Assembly (NCBI GenBank): GCA_030267565.1
Contig: BRXU01000002.1
Span: 186,001 to 250,000, forward strand
Source: Pleodorina starrii
Lineage: Eukaryota > Chlorophyta > Chlorophyceae > Chlamydomonadales > Volvocaceae
Direction of reading: 5' to 3'
DNA length: 64,000 nt
Shown: positions 26,576 through 38,812 of the stretch, one piece after another
Position numbering within the stretch: position 1 is the stretch's first letter
Layout of the letters: each line of letters begins with the position of its first letter
Position numbers and translations under genes: made by a program
The notes under the pieces: generated by a model
What the model saw: only the letters and a program-made list of their open reading frames with translations
What the model was told of the DNA's origin: nothing
Databases searched by the model: none

Positions 26576-28831
26576 GCAAACGAGCGAGTGGGGATGTCCC
26601 GGGTGAGCTCCACATTGCACGATTGCACCCAACATCTACATCTACCCGGTCTTCGCTGCGCTTGCCCGTTTACGCCTGGCTTTGCCTCGGGCCCGTCTCC
26701 GCAAACGCATCCCCGAGACCCCACCCCCAGTGCCCCCACAGGAACGGAACCTCCGCACGTCCGTCCCCTCACCTTGAGCAGCGCACACTCGCACTGATCC
26801 GCCAACAGCACATCCATGATCCTGAAGCATTGCACAGGGGGCGGGGGGGGGGCGGAAACACAATTCTGTCAGGGGCAGACACATAAACCGATCACCGGCA
26901 CACTGGGCAGGCAGGGCGCCCCTGGCTTCGTGCAAGAGCCCAGGGCCGCCTGAAGACGTGGTGCCAAAGCGAGGGCGCTCAACGCGTGCAGCCCATCCCG
27001 CAGCCAGGGCCACGGCCCCGGCCCCGCGTGCAGCGGCGCTGGCAGCGTCACCGCCGTCCCCTCCTCCACCAGAGTGCTTGTGCTGCTGTCATTATTGCTA
27101 CTGCCTGCAGCGCAATTGGCTTGCTGCTGCTGCTGCTGCTGTTGCTTCGACACCACCGCACCCCAGGGCAGCGAGCAGGCGCCAGCGCCAATCCACCCTA
27201 AGAAACACGCCCCCCACACAAAACCCACGAATCCAACCTCGCACCACATCGCTAGCACCCAATCCGACCCAAACCACTGAAGGGACCTTCAACTCCGACC
27301 CAACATTCTAGATGCCGTGTGCGCGGCCCGCTGCACCGTTGCCCCGCCGGCTCTATCCCATTCGACACTTGGCGTCCCCCCAGCGCGGCCCGCTGCACAC
27401 CAAATTTCTTGCAGGCGCGGCTCCACCGCACGCAAGGAACGCACAAACCTGGCCGAGAAGGGGATCGGGAAATCCGCAGAGAACGCCGTCATGAGCCAGG
27501 ATGCGCCGTACAGCATGGGTACGACGCCCAGTGCCTCCAGTCGGTGGTTCAGTGACGGGGGAATGAGTCGGCTGAGCTGCCACAACTGGACCTGCGAGCG
27601 AGGCGGTGGTGGTGGTGTGGCAGCGGTAGCATGGCGTGCAGGAACACTTGTTGGTTGGAGACACCGAAGACTGAAGGACGAAACGTGTTTTGGCCTGATC
27701 AGCAGGTCGGTCGTTGCAGCCGGCGACTGGTGTTCGTGCAAACGGCTCCGTTCCCGCTGAGGCCAGACGGGCTCGCCCCTATATCCATCCTGCTTGTGAG
27801 ATCACGAATGCCTAGGCAAACGCCCCGACAGGACACTGTTGACATGACCCTGTGGGCGGGCTAAGCCGGCCGCGGACACCCCGCGACGATGGCGCCGTTG
27901 GAGTACGGTGAGCGCGTTCCACGCCCTGCCCCCCGCGTCGCCCAACCCAGCCATCGGCGCGGCGCACTTGTGCGCAGGGCCCGGGCGCGGCGAGGCGGGC
28001 TTGCCGACACACCTGCAGCAGCGACATGCTGCGATGATAAAAGCTGCGCAGCTTCCGGTCCTCCATGAGCACCACCAGCCCCGCGAACGCGTGAGCCTCC
28101 GACGGCATGTACATCAGGAGAAGTCCCGTGAGGAAGTTCATGCCCTGGCAGTAGGCAACCTCCGGGTCGTACGCCGCGTAGGCTCGCAGCACATTCCGCA
28201 GCTGCGTCTGCCCTTCTTCCGCGCGGAATCGGCGGGTGTTCGGAAACGTGCGCTGCACATCCTTATCAATGTCAACGGAAGCTTCGCGAGTAACCTCCTG
28301 CGGAAACACGAGTGTGCAAGGCGTGCCTTCCGTCAAGGCGTCAGACCCCGCCTTCCGGCCATCCCAAAATTGAGCATCCTAGACGAGTATAATGAAAAAA
28401 CCATAACTCATTTGCTCGGCAGTAGCCCCCGCGGTCCCCACATTCACCTGCGAAAGGTACGTTTGGTACTCGCTGACAAGGGAATGTCGCCTCGCAAGTG
28501 ACGACAGCCAGAGCTCTGCCGGTATCCAAGTTTTAGCCGGAAACACATATGGCAAGGATGCATCACCGCAGGAGCAGCAATAGTCAGTTCCGAGGCAATA
28601 CGGGTGCAAGGGCGCCAACCAACAGGCAACATTTTGCCCAGAGCAGCACTTACCAACTCGCAGCTGCCTCGGCGCATGCCAGACAGTGCGGCCCACTTGA
28701 AGGAAAACCTCTTGTTCGTCCTCAAGGAGGACTTTCGGCTGCCTAATGCCGAGCAAGCCAAGGAATCGTTCTTTGACCGAGTCCTTTAAATCTTTCATAC
28801 GAGCAGTAACACTGCTCTCGTTCGAAGCCAT
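17694..28831 (-). CDS. TBC-domain (Rab GTPase-activating) protein with giant disordered C-terminus
   Basis: Predicted to speed GTP hydrolysis by a Rab GTPase in membrane traffic. Modelled exons, high to low: 28831-28654, 28515-28448, 28297-28013, 27591-27449, 26821-26773, 26242-26149, 25771-25614, 25119-24668, 24511-22789, 22458-22408, 22170-21877, 21350-17694. All joins keep frame, giving 2383 aa. The TBC domain covers about residues 50-245. It has the arginine finger motif (IDKDVQRTFP, R98) and glutamine finger motif (YCQGMNF, Q133), so it should be catalytically competent. A coiled-coil-like stretch (about 1040-1080: LARAQEQAERVRLELEAQL) crosses three exons, which supports the model. The rest is Ala/Gly/Ser/Gln-rich, with a poly-Gln block around 19070-19220. 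If the last intron is retained, the protein ends at a stop at 21871-21873 after PTLYV, giving 1166 aa. The start has a clean N-terminus (MASNESSVTARMKD). The specific Rab is unknown. Confidence 0.85.
19070..19220 (-). repeat. Gln-codon (CAG/CTG) triplet-rich block in the TBC terminal exon
   Basis: The plus strand is dense in CTG and TGC triplets. On the coding minus strand these read as CAG, giving a Gln/Glu/His-rich segment with runs such as QQQQQEQEQQ and HQQHQ. It sits inside the single large terminal exon and probably forms a flexible or coiled segment. Such triplet tracts are length-variable. Confidence 0.7.
26534..26576 (+). repeat. (ACGC)n microsatellite in a TBC intron
   Basis: About ten tandem copies of the tetramer ACGC lie in the intron between the exons ending at 26773 and beginning at 26242. 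They have no coding role; the frames that read through them are artefacts of the repeat. Confidence 0.8.
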
Positions 28832-30636
28832 TGCTGCTGCTGCAGAGAGTTGACAATAGAGTTAAGAGGATCATGCATGCAGCATATAAGTGTGGCAGCA
28901 AAACTCTACATTTACACACTCATATAATTGTCACTGAAGTAAGAGTTTCTGCAGCCTGCAACCACTTCGTGAAGATTCACCGGGCCATTGGCACGGAAAC
29001 TGTCTTCATTAAACAGAGATGGACGTGAGTAATCTATGAATTGCTTGAATTGAGTTGTTATGCTTCTAGAGAAGGCTGAAGGGAGTTCTGTACATTGCTC
29101 CAGGGCAACTCCCTTAAATGTACGGGAGCCCAAAAGAGTGTCCGTAATACTGGGCGCGGTTGCAAGGAAGGGCATAAGTGATCTGTAGGACGGAGATGTG
29201 CCGTTGAAGCTTGACCCTATTAGCTGGGACACGTCCGGTGTCGCTTTCCCTCAAGGCCGGGTCCGTAACGCTCAGCTGGCAAAGGCGCGCTCAGCTCCAC
29301 TTACGCACCCACAAACCCGGAGCGTTGGCAGCATACTCATAACTCCCTACTACGTGCCATTCCAATGCGAGGCAGTGAGGGTTATGGCGACTGCGCCGCT
29401 TGCAGCGCTGAACGTCCTTACCGTGCGAGGCCGTGCCCTTCTTGGCCGTACCTGCCCCTCGCCATGTTCCACACCCCAGTGCACGCAACGGGGCCCAGCG
29501 CCCAGGTCGCCTGGCGGGGCCGAACGGCCCTGTCACGGAGCCGTCTCCGGCATACCTACCCCCACAACACACATAACTTCGGTGCCAGTACGGGAGAGGC
29601 TTGCCACCAGATGCCGTTGGTCCGCACTTTCAGGCTGCTCTGATCCTGCACGACCGAATTGCTCGCAAGTCGCAACGTATAGCGCTCGCGCAGCCTGCGC
29701 TATGGGCCGCTTCGGGCTGCCCGGGAAGACACCTTGGGAGTCGGGAAACCTACTTCTGGCCATCCATGGTTTTCCCGCCCGTGGCTAATCCTCCGTCGGA
29801 TGACTGATGAAACAACGGTCCGTATATCGAGCACGCGCGTCCCACATGTCTGCAGCAATCTATTCCAAGGCCTAAGCTGACCCTGTAGATGCGACGCGAG
29901 GTCGCCGGTAGACTAAAGCCGGTTTCGGTGGCTTTGTCGGTGCTGGGCGCTGAGCCCTTGCCTGGCCGGGCCTGGCCGTCGCGGCTGGCGCGGCTTGTAC
30001 ACAAGTTTTCGCTGTTTGCTTTTGTGTGGGACGCCTGTAATTGCGCCCGCGCCTGCACACTCCACCCTCTCCAACTGCGCCCGCGCTTGCACACTCCACC
30101 CTCTCCAACTGGCGACCGTCCAAGGCATCGACGACACCCAGGCTTGCCTCGCGTGCTTCTTGGCTAGGGTCTTTCCAGTTTTGCTATTATATTCATTATT
30201 CCTTATGAATTTGCCGTGTGGCATTTCCATTATGTGCATCCGCAATATGCAAGCGCATTTGGAAATTTGGGTTGTTCGACAAAGACGACACCCACATGAG
30301 GTCGTCCGGGGCAGCGGTTCAAGCGCTCGAAGTACATCATCACACATTGCCGATTCGGAATAACAAATCGCTTACGACCTGAAAAAAGTAGCAGGGGATC
30401 GATCGCGATTTGCTGCTTACGACAAAAGTGATCGCCCGGTTGGCGCCCTTGCGGCGGAAATCTATCATTCCCATTCTGCGTCATTCCTGTCTGCATTGCC
30501 CTAATAAAATAATAATGGCTTGTCAGTTCTAAGCGTCTCGAGGTGCGTGCAAAGCCGAATGCGATCCAAACTTTACACTTACCGCTGCCGGTGATTGGCG
30601 CGAAGGCGTTGTAAATAGTAACGACTGCAAGCTCAA
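28832..30636. other. Divergent intergenic region between the TBC and NF-YA-like genes
   Basis: The two flanking genes are transcribed away from each other, so both promoters should lie here. No coding exon is supported. A tandem duplication of about 33 bp (two copies around CGCCCGCGC...CTCCAACT) lies at 30042-30108. The sequence TGTTGCAG just before 30652 looks like a splice acceptor, so an upstream non-coding or short coding exon of the NF-YA-like gene may also lie here. Confidence 0.4.
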
Positions 30637-30657
30637 ATGTGCTGTTGCAGGATCCCC

Positions 30658-32613
30658 ATGGCGCTGTTCGCTGGTCCAGAGCTCAACCTGGGCAATGTTG
30701 GCTTCCGTTGCAGCGGTGCGACTTACGAACCGGGTTTCCTGGCTGCGCCATTTGGCGTTACACCTCAGATGATGCCTGCCGCTCTGCCATCGCACTTCGG
30801 CGGTTCTGGGCTTCCCTTCCCCGCGTTTTTTCCCGGTTTCATGCCCTTCGCCGCCTCCATCCCAGCTATGTTTCTTCAATTAAGCAGCTTGGGACCGAGC
30901 TTTACTTGCCGGGACAACCTGTTGGAGCTGCCTAGCGAAAGCAGCGCATCCACCGGACTGCCCTTTGGAGAGCCCAGCCCGCTCGGCAAGCAGCGGAGAC
31001 GGGCGACGCTGTACCAGGGCGATTCGGGATCGCGAAGCTCTCTCGAGTCCTGCAGTGGCACGAGCGGACGCAGCATGACACCAGATCTCACAGAGCCATC
31101 TGCCGGTGACGGTAGCGAGCAGCGCGGCTCCGAAACGGCCCTGGGTCCAGACGCCGGGAACGCGCTCCAGAGCCTCTCGGACCTGGAAGACGCCCCGTCC
31201 GCCAGCGTCCAGATGCACGCGCCGGAGGTTGCTGATGTCCTCCTTGCTGGAGAACGCCCGCCGACCGCAGCAGCCGGGGCAGCAGCCAGAGTACCGTTGC
31301 TCCAGCCCAGCTCAACCCTTTCGCGCTCCGAAGCCGCCGGGCCTCTCGCCTGCGACCCAAGTCCGCTGCCTGCCGTGGCCGAGCCCATCAGGCGCACCGA
31401 CGCCGACCCACCAGCTGCTCTGGGAGGAGACCGCCAGGGGTCCGCTGATAAGCGCAACTGCCTGCCGACCGTTGGGCTGCGTGGCTGCATGTCGGGGATC
31501 ATGTCCATCCCTGGAGACCCGGAGCCGGGATCCGTGCCGGCGCGGAGCGCATTCGAGCTGGCTGTCGGCCGCATGCCACTGCTGGGGCCTTCGGGGGACG
31601 TCATGTGGGTTGACGCCAGGCGCTATCGGGCCATCCTCCGCCGGCGGCGCCAGCGTGCAATGAAGGGCGGCTGTCTCGCTGTGGCTCACTCGCCCTGCAA
31701 CCGAAAGGTAAGCGTCCCGGGGCTCAGTGCAGTGGACTTGAGCACTTTGTTGTCATATTTGTTGTCATATTTGGTGTTGTTATCGTGTTGTTGTGTCTCA
31801 GATCAGATAGAGACGATTCCGCTGGGAAATAAATATGCCGGCGGTCAGTCCTGGGGCCGGGGGCAGTGTGTAGCCTGCCTTTAGGCTTTTCCGCACCCTT
31901 TTGCTGCTTTGGGTTCTGTACCTCTTTTGTCCAGTATGCGGTCAGTTCGTTGGTTCATCATGTTTCAGCTTAAGCATGGAGTTTTGAGGTGCTTCCCGCT
32001 AATCCGCTAATCTCTGCTCTCCGGAATCTCGCGACCCTTGCTTGGCGGGCCCCCCAGCGAAAGAGTGAATATCTCTTGCCTCTGCCTGCCTCCCTCTCTC
32101 CGCTTTGCCCACCACCAGCCCTCCAGGCGCATCTCCCGGCGCGATCTGGCGTTGCTCCGCGCTCAAGCCACCAGCGGACAGCTTCCGGACGACGACGCCG
32201 AGGACGAGAGCGGCGGCGACTGCATCTGCTGCAGCGACAGCAACGAAGATGCTCCGGAAGCCGACGGCGGCCGCGAAGTGGACCGAAGCCATCTCCCAGT
32301 GACCGCTGCCCCAGGCTCGTCGGGGCCCGCCGAGTGCCACGCCGCCGGCTGGGCCGCACGCGCTCAGGACCTCGACACGTTCGCAGCTGCCGCGGTAGTT
32401 GCAGCTGCGGTGGCGGCGGCGGCGGCAAGGGCGGCGGGGGCGACTGGGTCTCTCCGAGCGGACGACTTAGCGCGGGCGGCCCTGGAGGCCGAGCTGCGGG
32501 CGGTGCTGGCGGAGGAGACGGGCGTGCTGAGCCTTAATGACGAGACGACGGCGGACGACAACGGCGACGAGTGTGAGAATGTCGGCGCTTTCCAACGGAC
32601 CGCCATCATCTGA
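30658..32613 (+). CDS. NF-YA (HAP2/CBF-B)-like protein with divergent DNA-binding half
   Basis: NF-YA is the CCAAT-binding subunit of the trimeric transcription factor NF-Y. Two exons are modelled, 30658-31707 and 32119-32613, joined in phase 0 at gtaagc...ccaccag, giving 514 aa. An upstream in-frame ATG at 30637 would add seven residues. It sits across a possible acceptor TTGCAG, so I prefer 30658. Residues 317-334 (WVDARRYRAILRRRRQRA) match the NF-YA A1 helix that docks on NF-YB/NF-YC (consensus YVNAKQYHxILRRRxxRA). After a 14-residue linker, exon 2 supplies RKPSRRISRRDLALLRAQAT at residues 349-368. It lines up without gaps with the A2 consensus RKPYLHESRHLHALxRARG, but the Tyr, the three His residues and the terminal RG are changed. 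The N-terminal region is Pro/Ser/Ala-rich, and the C-terminus has an acidic patch (DDDAEDESGGD) and an Ala-rich helix. DNA binding may be altered or lost. Confidence 0.66.
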
Positions 32614-35550
32614 TCGCGCGCGGGGCAGTCGTGCGGTGTGGCACGAAGGCGCGGCACCCTCGAGGTTGGTTTGCAGCGGCCTTTCGGGTGTGATGGTAAA
32701 GAGACGAACGAGAGAGAGATTGAGCAATTGTGACATTTTTCCCTGGCCGTGCTCGTTTGGGCCGTGAAGGGCGGTTTCCAGGCCCGAATGTACGGCACCG
32801 TTTGTTCGGTTGTAGCTGCTGTGGGTTGTTGTGGCTGGATGCAGAATACAAATGGCTGGCTGATTATTCAGGCAAGTGAAAATGGCAACGCTAATTCATG
32901 ATCATGCGCTGAGTTAGTCCTGGGGTTCTTAGCCACATAGGCGAGAAGACACGAGGGGGCGATGTTGTCCCGCGCGCCAGATCTCCATTTGAGGCGATGG
33001 GACCGTAATCTACAAGGCTAAGCGGGTACGGGCGCTACAGTACAGGCGAGAGGTCGATGACATGTTGTTTGGTATTGGTATATTACAACACGGCGCGCAC
33101 TAATCTTGGCTGGTGAGTTGGTCTGCTGGCGTGCTGTGGCCGGGCACAGGATGATTGACTGGACTCGAAACGGTTTGCGAAAGCTTTCCGACGCACCACA
33201 AACAGCATCTTTCTTTTGCTTTGGGAGTATAAGAGTACAGAGTGTCCACCGAGATTGGGCGAGCTGTTGCACGAAATAGTACGTACGTGCAGGTCCCGTA
33301 CGTGCTGGTTTGTTGGATGGTTGGTTGGTCGTTTTGTGCGTTTGGATGCGTGGCTTAGAACGTTTTCGCACACATCTCCCCTCGCGTGCTGCGATGATGA
33401 CACAATAAAGCAGGCCCGGCCCGAATTTTGTTTCGCAAGGGAGGGTCCAAGAAGCCGTCACGACAGAGCGTTTGGTGCGAGTCCGATGGCGTTCAACTGC
33501 ACGAGTTTTGTTGTTGCGTTCGTTACAGCGTTGCATCATTTCGTTAGCTGCATGGGAGTGCCGGGCACAATTTTGGTCTTGGCTTTGGTGACTACGGAAA
33601 GGGGGAGTTGCCGGCCCGAAGCGTAGTTTGACGACGGCGCAGCCGCCTCTCTGGCAGACATCCGAGGCTCTGGGCAATCCGTTGGGGCATGCCGGCCGTC
33701 GTCCGTGCCCCCGCAGGACGTGGCGGGGCGGTTGCTCGGAGTGGTCTGAGAATTGGGACATGGACGTGCATATATCGCCAGCCATGGCTTGAGCTGCTGC
33801 AAATTACGGGTCCGTAATAGCGAAGGGCAAAGCGCGAGGGATGAGCTGGAGTGTAGATTTCTTTTTGCCGGAGGAAGGTTGCGCGTGCGGGCTCTCCACG
33901 ATTTAGATGTGTTTGTTTGGTTGTTCGGTTGGTCGGTTGCAAGCTGGTCGGGATCCGATACGGTATCACATCCCTCGAGACTCGGGGCAAGTGCTGGTCG
34001 TGCAGGGCTCTGCTACTGGTCTCATATCGGAGCCGACTGACGCGCTGGTGTTCACGTACGGCATGCGCGTACCTTGTTCGTACAGTTTTGCCGCGTATGT
34101 TGTCCAAGAAGCTTTTGCGGTCATTCAGGGTGTCACTCTGAAGTCCCCTCGGAGTGTGTTTCGGAGGGGCGGTCATAAGTGCGCCGATGGCGTTTTCAAT
34201 GGTCCCGGAAGGGAAGGGTTGGTCCCACGTATTTCCACTTCCATGGAGAAGGGTGCCGTTGACCCTGGTTGACCTGCGGTACATCTTGGACGACATGTCG
34301 TGCAGTTGTTTGACCGGGCTACTTTCATTCTAGTTGCGCTGGTGGCGCGTGCGCTACGCGGTGGCTGCGATGCATTTACAGGAGTGGCAGGAGATCATTC
34401 AGGTCGCACGCACACGAGCATCTGAGCGGTGTGTTAGGGGCTATTGGTGAAAGAGCGGTGTGACCCCCCGGGTGACGACCTGCCTTGTCTTCAGCTACCT
34501 GGCCGAAGGCAAGGAGGTTGAAGGGTGCAAGGCTGCTGGTTCATTCATTAGACGTCACCTCGCAGGGCGCAGATGTTGCGATGCGCCTCAAAAGGAAGGA
34601 ACGAACGCGCAGGGCGTGCATTTCGGCTGATGGTGTGGAGATTGTTCGGTTGCTGCTGCTGCTGCGCGAGAGTGCGCGTGCCGTGTGCAACCTATCCCTG
34701 GGGGCCGTGGCTTTGACTGGTAATGCCAAGCCACGCTCAGCATTTGGAGAAGAGGTGGGTGAGCGCTAGAGCACACGGCGGCGGTGTTCTTTTACGCCGC
34801 CGTGAAGTACCACCCGGCGTTAAGTAAACGCCTTCAACCGTTGACCGATCCATGTAAGCAATCAAGTGCTTCATGGATCCACCGCGGACGTCGGCAAGCG
34901 CTTCGGCCGACCTCCCGGAAATCGGTCAGATCGGTCCCCGAAGCACACAGAGCTGCGGACTTACGATGGCTCCCCTCGGAGCGCCGCAGGTTGGCCAACC
35001 GCAGCTATGACAGACAAGCAGCGTACGATACTTAGGGTCTTACGGGCTTCGCTCCCGGAACCCCGTGTTGGCGTAGAGCCGAGGGCATAGGAAATCGAGG
35101 CTTTGGCAGCGTTGCGAAATAAGGTGCTTCACTGAAGATGGTGGTGCATGGACCGAGATATACCACCTTTAAAGCGGTAACTAGGTCTTTATTTGCGAAG
35201 TTTGCGTCCGCGTTTGACCACCGGCCCTCCGGTCGTTGGTGCGTAAGTTGATTTGGTTCAGGGCGGAGGGCTAGTCCACTCCAGCTGTACGGCACCCCAA
35301 CGGTCGCATTTCAGCGAGTTTTGCTCGTCCGGCCTGATTTGGTTTGTCTGGTTCAGTTGCCTTTCGGATTGGTTGGTCAAAAACAGTGCACGCGCGCTGC
35401 ACAAAAATGCATACATTTTGTGACCGTATTCATCGCCATTAGATGGCATACCGGCAAATATTTCGATACAAGCCGCACGCAGCGCCGAGCGCGGCTCCGC
35501 GCCGCCTTGCGGTTCCACGCACGAGCAGCCGCGCCTGCCGCAATCGCGCT
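32614..35550. other. Gene-free interval before the pseudouridine synthase gene
   Basis: Two head-to-tail genes flank this interval. I found no exon with a recognisable motif. The short open frames have scrambled, Arg/Pro-rich translations with no splice partners. GGTTGGT-type short repeats occur near 33310-33330 and 33920-33945. The last few hundred bases should carry the promoter of the gene starting at 35551. Confidence 0.45.
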
Positions 35551-38500
35551 ATGGCGCTAGAATCTATTGAGAGTAACGTAAGAATGCACACGATGCGCCT
35601 TGTCTTACCTGCCCGTTCAATTGGCCGTCGCATTTAGCGGGATAACTCGTTTGCGCTTCCGAAACACCAGGAGCATAGCATCAGATTTAAAGTTTTGGAG
35701 GAGGTTCCGCTCGTTGCTGTCGTTGAGCACATCCTTGCGAACGCAGCGGCAGGTACGTAATGAGGAGTTAATGGCGAGCGAGGAGCGCACACGAAAGAGT
35801 CGCGCGATGCCTCCTTCTTGCTGATCTTTGGTAATTAGGAATTGACTGGGACTGTCGTAAGCGGCTTGGCCCAATTATTCCGCCCTCCTCTCCCCAAACA
35901 CACGCCACAGCTCGCTCCCTCGCTGTTAAACGGCGCCCACCCCTACCTAACCACCTACCCACCGCCATATCCCTGCCAGCGCCCACCCCCCTCCATCCCT
36001 CCACCGCCCCGCTACCCCAAACCAACCTCCCAACCTCCCGCCACCACTCCGCCGCCCTCCTCTCCTCCGCTGCCGGCCCCCCCAAAACCCACCACATGCC
36101 GCCCATAAGGGCTCTTTCGCTGCGGTCCGTACCCCTAACACCCCCTCAACCCCACGCCACGGAAACCCAACCCCCCGCCCCAACCAGATGCGGCCGCCGC
36201 CGCCGCCCCCGAGCAGCTGCCAGCCGGACGCGCGCGTGCTCTGGAGCTGCTGCAGATCGGTGCCGTGTATGTGGGGTTGCCTCAGAAGGGCCTGGCCCAC
36301 ATCAACTGGGTTCGCTCTGTAGAGCTGCCGGTTGCCCCCACCGCCGCCACAGTGCCCTCCGGCCACTACGTGCGAGTGCACCCCAGGCCCAAGCGCTACC
36401 CCGCCTGCTACCTGACCGACTGGTGAGGGGGGGCGGGGGGCGGGATAACCAACCAACCAACGGGGACGCAAGGGCTGAGAAGGAAGGCGGGGATTTCGGG
36501 GCTCGCAGGGCTTCACGGGGAACGCTGGACGCTGCTTCCCGCGGGCGATGTGTGTGTGTGTGTGTGTGTCCCTCCGCCTCCGTGCCCCCGCCCCCCCCCC
36601 CCGCGCGCCTCTCCCCTCCCTGGACTCGACTCGACTCGACTCCCCGCCCTGCCCTGCTCTCCCCACCCCTCCCAGGCCCAGCCGCGTGCTGCACTGCGAC
36701 GATGAGTACGTGGTGGTCAACAAACCTGCGGGGCTGCCCTGCATGCGGCACGAGAGTAATGCGGTGGAGGAGCTGGCGGCATGTGTGGGGCGGGCGCTGG
36801 ACATGCCGGGGCTGGAGGTGCGGTCGGGAGGAGGGAGGCTGGGGGGTTGGGGGGGAGGGGGTAGGGCGCTGCCGCGCTGCTAAGGACGAGTTGGAGGAGG
36901 GAGGCTGGAGGGTTCTGTCTTCCGTCCCTTTTCCGCTTTTGAATCCCAACCCGTATAGCCCTAATGTGACCTTCCTCGGTCCCCCCCCCGCCACCCGCCC
37001 CCCGGGGGCCTTTCTGTTGCCGCCCAGGTATGCCACCGATTGGATCAGTGGACGACCGGCATTGTCGTACTCTCCCGTACAAAGGAGGCGAATAAGGCCT
37101 TCAAGCGCTCGCTGCAGGACCGCGAGGCGGGCCTCATAAAGACGTACAAGGCGCTGACGTACAGTGCCGTACCGCTGGGCCCCCTGGAGCATCACATGTA
37201 CGACGGGCCGTTCAACGAGGGCGCGCCGGTGCTGGCAGGCGGCAATCTGCGGGCCCGGGGTCCCCGGCTGCTGAGTCGTACGGCACACGAGCGGTGGCGG
37301 ATGTGTCGACTGGATGTGCGCGAGTGCAAAGTGAGTGTGAGAGAGAGAGCGCTGCCGGAACACACCTTGGCCTTCGTGCTCCAGTCGAGCTGCTTGCATC
37401 AAAGATGTTGCAAAGATGTTGTTGTTACAGGTCTGGCGCTGTCAATGCCCCGGGTATTGTGTGGGGGGCCAAGGGTGCGGCGGCGGGGTGCAGGTCCTCC
37501 TCCCCCGCCCCCCCCCCTCCCGCTGGAAGCGTTTCCAACACGATCTACGGTACCCCCCCGCGCAACTCTTCTCTCGCGCTGCCCCGCCCCACCTCCCGTC
37601 CTCCTCCAACGTCCCCTTTGGGTCGGCAGCTTCTTGACCCACGGGCCCCCTCCGCCCCACCCCCCCAATACCCACCTCGGCCTATAACCCCCCAACCCAC
37701 TTCCGGGCCCTCACCCGCTCAGGAGCACCGGGGCGCTTTGAATTGGTACGGAAAGTACTTTGCCGGGGGACTGCAGGACGCAGCGTACGACATTGCCGTG
37801 CGGCACAGCAGCAGCGACCCCAACCACCAACTGAATCAGCAGCAGCACATCAACCGCCACACAACCACCAACCACCCAGGTTGCGCCGCCTCCGCCTCCG
37901 CCGGCGCGCAAGACCTGCGGCCTCAGCAACAGCAGCCGGCGCCGACGCAGCCGCAGCCATCCCTCGAGCCATCACCGGAGCTCAGTGCCACGGCGCAGTT
38001 GCAGCAGCAACAGCAGCAGCGGGACGCCGGCGATGCTCTTCGGAGCCCGCCCACGCCGCCGCCTTCATCGCCCCAGTCCCCTCACGCCACCCAGCCCCAG
38101 CCCGGCTCCTCGCCTCCGCCTCCGGCGGCGGTGCCGCCGCTTGGTCGGCTGTACGAGAGCACCATCGATCTGCACACGGGCCGTACCCACCAGATCCGGG
38201 CCCAGCTGGCTTCCCTGGGGTGTCCGCTGGTGGGGGACACCATGTACGCACCCCTCGCGGTGAGAGGAGGGAGGGAGGGAGGGAGGGAGGGAGGGAGGAG
38301 GGGGGTTGGGCATGGGGGAGGGCGGGGACCAGGGCATGGAGGTGAGGGCCGGGCGGGGGCGGGGAAGGCGAGGGCGTAAAGAAGACGAGGCCGTAGCGGC
38401 GGAACGGAGGCGACGTCTTGGCGGAAGGACACGTCCCTAGGGGTTACCGGTACCCGCCCTCTTCCCTCTCCGCTGCGGTATCGTCTTGATTACCCACCCC

Positions 38501-38812
38501 ACCCCCATCCCGCCTCACCCCACCCCACCTCACCCCACCCCACCTCACCCCACCCCACCCCACCCCACCCCACCTCACCCCACCCCACCCCACCCCACCC
38601 CACCTCACCCCACCCCACCCCAACCCCACCCCCGCCTGCCTCCTCAGGGCTACCTGGTGAGCGAGTCGGGTGTTGTGGAGGGGTCCGAGCTGGTGACGCT
38701 GGTGGAGGGACTGCCCATGTTGGAGGGCCACATCGGGCTGCACGCCTGGAGGCTGACGTGGAGGGGGCGGACCTTCACGGCACCGCCCGAGTGGGCAGAC
38801 AGCGAGCAGTGA
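35551..38812 (+). CDS. RluA-family RNA pseudouridine synthase
   Basis: Converts uridine to pseudouridine in RNA. Seven exons keep frame: 35551-35577, 35671-35752, 36188-36422, 36676-36817, 37028-37330, 37723-38259, 38648-38812, giving 496 aa. The N-terminus (EHSIRFKVLEEVPLVAVVEH, then ALELLQIGAVYVG) fits the S4-like lead-in of the RluC/RluD branch. The catalytic motif is HRLDQWTTG, with the nucleophilic Asp at residue 168. The second core motif is LHTGRTHQIRAQL, followed by CPLVGDTMY. The C-terminal part ends HIGLHAWRLTWRGRTFTAPP, typical of the family. Exon 6 inserts more than 100 Gln/Pro/Ala-rich residues between the two core motifs. The start was chosen because exon 1 is a nine-codon ATG exon with a good gtaag donor that joins the conserved EHSIRF exon. 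No transit peptide is obvious. Some plant organellar members look similar, but location is undecided. Confidence 0.9.
38490..38635 (+). repeat. CCCCACC/TCACC tandem repeat in an intron
   Basis: The last intron of the pseudouridine synthase gene is largely a pyrimidine-rich tandem array of CCCCA and CCTCA units, ending just before the acceptor at 38647. It acts as a long polypyrimidine stretch before the splice site and is likely variable in length. Confidence 0.85.

Noticed and set aside
28341..28529. Alternative exon frame of the TBC gene through 28448
   Set aside because: A two-exon path (28515-28448 to 28297) keeps phase and gives the conserved LWLSS...YQTYL segment; the alternatives hit stops.
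32038..32537. Alternative reading of NF-YA-like exon 2 (AHLPARSG... frame) via the acceptor CTCCAG
   Set aside because: It aligns less well with NF-YA A2, and the CCACCAG acceptor gives a gap-free match plus a normal stop.
35970..37139. Open frames MPPIRAL... (plus) and the minus-strand frames over the pseudouridine synthase exons
   Set aside because: They run through introns and conflict with the conserved HRLDQWTTG and ALELLQIGAVYVG exons.
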